Notes under the pieces: model-generated
Told to the model about the DNA's origin: nothing
Database searches by the model: none
Seen by the model: the letters and a program-made list of their open reading frames with translations, nothing else
Shown: piece by piece, positions 60,355 to 64,000 of the stretch
Layout of the letters: each line of letters opens with the position of its first letter
Numbering within the stretch: position 1 is the first letter of the stretch
Position numbers and translations under genes: made by a program
From: Streptomyces olivochromogenes
GTDB taxonomy: Bacteria; Actinomycetota; Actinomycetes; Streptomycetales; Streptomycetaceae
DNA: 64,000 bases
Direction of reading: 5' to 3'
NCBI RefSeq assembly: GCF_021538895.1
Contig: NZ_JADDRL010000005.1
Span: 105,287 to 169,286 of the forward strand

Positions 60355-63036
60355 TCAGTCTCGCGCCACCCGCACCTCTGCGCGCACCCCTCCCGACCCG
60401 GCGACCGCGAGCGCCCCGTCCCGGTCGGTGCGCAGCACCACCGCCCCTTCGGCCCGCAGCGCGGCCACGGTCGCGGGTGCCGGGTGGCCGTACGGGTTGT
60501 CCGCGCCGCAGGAGATGAGCGCCACCCGCGGAGCGACCAGGCGTATCAGGTCCGGGTCCTGGTAGGCCGAGCCGTGGTGGGCGACCTTGAGCACGTCCAC
60601 CCGGCCCAGCCCGGCCGCCGCGGGTGATCTCAACAGCGCCTGCTGGGACGGGGGTTCCAGGTCCCCGAGGAGCAGCAGCCGCAGCCCGGCGGAGCGCACG
60701 AGCAGCGCGACGCTCGCGTCGTTGGGGCCGTCCGGTGCGGGCGCCGTCGGGCTCGGCGGGGGCCACAGCACCCGCCAGGACAGCGGTCCGGTGCGCCGCT
60801 CCTCACCGGCGACGGCGTGGGTGAGCGGGATGTGCCGTGCGGCCGCCTCCTTCCTCACGAACTCGGCCTGCTCGCCGGGCTCCTCGAAGTCCGTCGTCTC
60901 GATGGCGGCCACCGAGCGCCCGCGCAGCACACCGGGCAGTCCCGCGACGTGGTCGGCGTGGAAGTGGGTGAGGACGACGAGCGGGATCCGTGTGATGCCG
61001 AGCTCCCGCAGACAGTGGTCGACCAGCGCCGGATCGGGTCCGGCGTCCACGACGACCCCACTGCCCTCGCCCGCCGCGAGCACCGTCGCGTCGCCCTGTC
61101 CCACGTCGCACATCGCGAACCGCCAGCCCGGCGGCGGCCAGCCGGTGAGCACCCGGGTCAGCGGCGCCGGCCGCAGGACCGCGAGCGCCAGCAGCGCCCC
61201 GCAGGCGGCACACCACCACGGGTGCCGCCCCAACCTTCGCCCGACGAACACCAGGACCACGGTGACCGCCGCGAGCAGCAGCGCCCCCGTCCAGCTGCCG
61301 GGCCAGTCCACTCTCCCGCCGGGCAGCGCGGCCCCGCTCCGGGCCACCCCGGCGATCCAGCCGGCCGGCCAACCCGCGCACCAGGCCAGGGCCTTGGACA
61401 CGGGCATCGCCACCGGCGCCGTCGCCAGCGCCGCGAATCCCAGCACCGTGGCCGGGGCGACCGCCAGCTCGGCGAGCAGGTTGCAGGGCACCGCCACCAG
61501 GCTCACCCGCGCCGAGAGCACCGCCACGACCGGCGCGCACACGGCCTGCGCCGCGGCGGCGGCCGCCAGTGCCTCGGCCGCCCGCTCGGGCACTGAGCGC
61601 CGCCGCAGCGCCGCGCTCCATCCCGGCGCCAGCACGAGCAGCGCGCCGGTGGCCAGCACCGAGAGCAGGAACCCGTAACTGCGGGCCAGCCACGGGTCGT
61701 ACAGCACCAGCAGCAGGACGGCCGTCGCCAGTGCCGGGATCAGCGATCTGCGGCGTCCGGTCGCCAGGGCGAGCAGCGCCACGGCTCCGCAGGCCGCGGC
61801 CCGCAGCACGCTCGGGTCCGGTCGGCAGACGATGACGAAGCCGAGCGTGAGCGCCCCCGCGAGCAGGGCGGTGGCCCGCAGGGAGATGCCCAGGCGGGGG
61901 GCGAGGCCGCGGCGTTCGACGCGCTGGGCCAGGCCGGGCGGGCCGATCAGCAGGGCCAGCAGGACGGTGAGGTTGCTGCCGGAGACGGCGAGCGTGTGCG
62001 CCAGGTCCGTCTCCTTGAAGGCCTCGTCCAGCTCCGGCGTGATCCGCGAGGTGTCCCCGACGACCAGCCCGGGCAGCAGCGCCCGCGCGTCCGCCGGGAG
62101 CCCGTCGGTCGCCGTGCGCAGTCCGGCCCGCAGCCGCCCGGCCAGCCGCTGGGGTCCACTCGGCTGCCCCACGACCCGCGGCACCTCGTCGGCGGTCACC
62201 CGCAGCACCGCCGCGGTCCGGTCCGCCCCCGCCATCACGGGCGCGAGCCGCGCGCTGACCCTCAGCCGGGTGGTGGGCAACAGCCCGAGCCACGCCGAGC
62301 GTGCCGACTGCTGGGCACCGGGGAGCCTCGCGTGTCCTTCCACTTCCGGCGCCGGGACGTCCCCGTCGACGACCATCAGCACCGGTGACCGCGTCGCCGC
62401 GGCCGTGCCGTCCGCCTCCTCGACCCGCCGTACCTCGGCATGGATCAGGACGGCGACCGGGGCGGCGTGATCGCCCATGACCCGTGGCCGGCTGAGCCAC
62501 GGATCCGAGCCGAGCTCGATCTCGGCGGTCACGTCGGCATACCGCCGGGCCAGCTCGGGCACGGGTCCCCGACGCAGGTCCGCCCCGTGCAGTCCTGCGG
62601 AGACGGCGGCCGCGGCGACACAGAGGAGCAGGGCGGCCGTCGCGGCGTGTGGGAGGGGGAAGCGGGTGGGCGGGGCATGGGGTCGGACGGTCGGGGCGTC
62701 GCTGCGTGCTTGACGTCGCCATGCGGTCAGCAGGATGCCGGAGGTGATCAGGCAGGTGGCCGCGATGCCGGCGATCCAGGTCGGCGACGCGTCCAGGGTC
62801 AGCGCCGCCGTCGCCCAGGTCGCCAGCGCGGGCGGGACCAGGCGCAGGTCCGTGGGTCCCTCCTGGCGGGGATGGGCGGCCCCGAGCCGGTTCCCGGAGG
62901 CGGCGTGCACGGCGGAGCGGGAAGCGGTGCGCGAGGGCGGGCGGCGGGCGATACGCGCGGGAGGCGAGTGAGCCGTATGCGCGGGCGATCGGCGACTGGT
63001 GCGCGTACCCGGGTCGTCGTCGGACTCGTGGCTCAT
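60355..63036 (-). CDS. comEC: ComEC/Rec2 competence-type DNA channel protein
   Basis: An 893-residue membrane protein. An unusual Arg/Ser/Pro-rich N-terminal tail (residues 1-60) precedes helices and an OB-like DUF4131 region (about 140-290). The competence domain follows, with 'VSGSNLTVLLALLIGPPG' (split: VSGSNLTVLLALL, IGPPG) near 355 and about nine helices. The C-terminal MBL domain has 'VGQGDATVL' near 640, 'THFHADHVAG' near 690 and 'VAHHGSAY' near 830, the nuclease-like site. In naturally competent bacteria ComEC carries single-stranded DNA across the membrane. The ATG overlaps the comEA stop codon. Confidence 0.93.
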   Translation of the reverse strand: MSHESDDDPGTRTSRRSPAHTAHSPPARIARRPPSRTASRSAVHAASGNRLGAAHPRQEGPTDLRLVPPALATWATAALTLDASPTWIAGIAATCLITSGILLTAWRRQARSDAPTVRPHAPPTRFPLPHAATAALLLCVAAAAVSAGLHGADLRRGPVPELARRYADVTAEIELGSDPWLSRPRVMGDHAAPVAVLIHAEVRRVEEADGTAAATRSPVLMVVDGDVPAPEVEGHARLPGAQQSARSAWLGLLPTTRLRVSARLAPVMAGADRTAAVLRVTADEVPRVVGQPSGPQRLAGRLRAGLRTATDGLPADARALLPGLVVGDTSRITPELDEAFKETDLAHTLAVSGSNLTVLLALLIGPPGLAQRVERRGLAPRLGISLRATALLAGALTLGFVIVCRPDPSVLRAAACGAVALLALATGRRRSLIPALATAVLLLVLYDPWLARSYGFLLSVLATGALLVLAPGWSAALRRRSVPERAAEALAAAAAAQAVCAPVVAVLSARVSLVAVPCNLLAELAVAPATVLGFAALATAPVAMPVSKALAWCAGWPAGWIAGVARSGAALPGGRVDWPGSWTGALLLAAVTVVLVFVGRRLGRHPWWCAACGALLALAVLRPAPLTRVLTGWPPPGWRFAMCDVGQGDATVLAAGEGSGVVVDAGPDPALVDHCLRELGITRIPLVVLTHFHADHVAGLPGVLRGRSVAAIETTDFEEPGEQAEFVRKEAAARHIPLTHAVAGEERRTGPLSWRVLWPPPSPTAPAPDGPNDASVALLVRSAGLRLLLLGDLEPPSQQALLRSPAAAGLGRVDVLKVAHHGSAYQDPDLIRLVAPRVALISCGADNPYGHPAPATVAALRAEGAVVLRTDRDGALAVAGSGGVRAEVRVARD

Positions 63037-64000
63037 GGCCGCACCAGGTTCCGCAGGTCGGCGAAGCGGCGGGCGCCGATGCCGTTGACCTGGCGCAGTT
63101 CGTCGACCGAGCGGAAGCCGCCGTGCCGGGTGCGGTAGTCGACGATGTGCTGGGCGAGCACGGGGCCGACGCCGGGGAGGGTGTCGAGCTGGTCCGGGGT
63201 CGCCGTGTTGAGGGAGATCGGGGCCGAGGGGCCTCCGGCGCCCACCGTGGAGCCGGCCGCGGCGGTGCCGGTCCCGCTGCCCGGGCCTGCTCCCGCGGCC
63301 GATGCCGGTCCGCCGACGACGATCTGTTCGCCGTCCGTGAGGAAGCGGGCGCGGTTGAGGCCCTCGGTGCCCGTGCCGGGCCGCACCCCGCCCGCCGCCC
63401 GTAGCGCGTCCTCGACCCGTGAACCGGCGGGCAGGCGGTGGATCCCGGGGTCGCGGACCTTGCCGCTGACGTCCACCACGATCTCCGTCCCGGCGGCACC
63501 CGGCCCACCCACGCCGGACCCTCCGGAACCGGCCCGCCCGGCCTGTGCGTTCGCCGCGGTCTCGCCCGTGCCCTCGACCGCCCCCGCCTCCTCGCCGGTC
63601 CGCAGCGGAGCCTCCGCCTTCACCACCTGGGGCGCGCTCACCGACTGCGTGCGGCCGGCCCAGAAGTGCTGCACGGCGAACACCGCGGCGACGACGAGCA
63701 GTACCGCGAGCGCGACCACGCCCCGCCGCTCCAGCCCGCACCTCTCCTGCAACCACAGCGGCATCCGCTCCCGCAGGGCGAGCCCGGCGCGCTCCCGCCA
63801 GCCCGACAGCGACGGCCCGTCCGCGACACCGGCGTCGATGCCGGGCGTCCCGTCCGCATCACCGGCGTCGTCAACGGGCGGCTCGTCCACGCCATCGCCC
63901 CGCACCGGCGCACCCCATACCGGCGCACCCCGCACCGATGCCACAGTCGCGACGCCCGGCGCCGACCGCGCCGGGCCCACCACGGGCGCCGGCCCCACCA
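63033..64000 (-). CDS. comEA: ComEA-like DNA-binding protein (5' end at or beyond window edge)
   Basis: At least 322 codons are present; a GTG at 63998 could be the start, but the frame remains open to the window edge. An acidic Asp/Gly-rich cytoplasmic N-terminus is followed by a transmembrane helix ('VVALAVLLVVAAVFAVQHF'), a SLBB domain ('VVDVSGKVRDPGIHRLPAG') and a Gly/Ala linker. The C-terminal helix-hairpin-helix pair is 'LNTATPDQLDTLPGVGPVLA' and 'VDELRQVNGIGARRFADL', which binds double-stranded DNA. It is coupled to comEC by an ATGA overlap. Confidence 0.9.
   Translation of the reverse strand, partial: VGPAPVVGPARSAPGVATVASVRGAPVWGAPVRGDGVDEPPVDDAGDADGTPGIDAGVADGPSLSGWRERAGLALRERMPLWLQERCGLERRGVVALAVLLVVAAVFAVQHFWAGRTQSVSAPQVVKAEAPLRTGEEAGAVEGTGETAANAQAGRAGSGGSGVGGPGAAGTEIVVDVSGKVRDPGIHRLPAGSRVEDALRAAGGVRPGTGTEGLNRARFLTDGEQIVVGGPASAAGAGPGSGTGTAAAGSTVGAGGPSAPISLNTATPDQLDTLPGVGPVLAQHIVDYRTRHGGFRSVDELRQVNGIGARRFADLRNLVRP

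Overview
The window is high-GC actinobacterial DNA, almost certainly from a Streptomyces chromosome core region. The signs are extreme GC content at third codon positions, frequent GTG starts, dense gene packing with ATGA/GTGA overlaps, a CIRCE operator in front of hrcA, and the familiar neighbourhoods leuA, phoH-ybeY-CNNM-era, hrcA-dnaJ, lepA/rpsT and holA-comEC-comEA. No tRNA, rRNA, CRISPR array, insertion sequence or prophage was seen. About 51 protein genes are supported; the first (MMPL transporter) and the last (comEA) run off the window.

Layout. 1-4.7 kb: partial MMPL transporter, TerB-like protein, leuA with a leucine-rich leader peptide, and an intracellular M4 protease followed by an emfourin-type inhibitor. 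4.7-9 kb: a beta-glucosidase/MFS pair, then two poorly characterised proteins. 9-21 kb: the conserved era, CDA-like, CNNM/CBS, ybeY, phoH series on the minus strand. Here it is interrupted by an amtB-glnK pair with GlnR-like boxes, a cluster of three exported proteins resembling a WxL surface system, and an XRE regulator/MFS efflux pair with a candidate operator. 21-26 kb: glucarate catabolism genes with a PfkB kinase and a divergent MFS. 26-32 kb: HIT, RNase Z and adenosine deaminase, a tricorn-like protease and a lipoprotein. 32-40.6 kb: VOC protein, rsmE, nitronate monooxygenase, hrcA-dnaJ, MBL hydrolase, DUF3097, Uma2 and hemW.

40.7-47.4 kb is a signalling block: a SpoIIE-type phosphatase with its own kinase-like ATPase domain is divergent from a 1371-residue soluble hybrid histidine kinase built from exact 92-residue HAMP-containing repeats, which is followed by a stand-alone response regulator. 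47.5-53.2 kb is one giant gene of 1898 codons encoding an SF1-type helicase, a Vsr/DUF559-like nuclease and a C-terminal GreA/GreB-like domain. It is the best candidate for an undescribed, probably defensive, system. 53.4-64 kb returns to housekeeping: fadD-type acyl-CoA ligase with a candidate TetR-type operator, lepA, rpsT with a strong terminator, holA, a small protein, an arylamine N-acetyltransferase and comEC-comEA.

Functional assignments rest on motifs read by eye. Start codons were chosen by Shine-Dalgarno spacing and family length and remain predictions.
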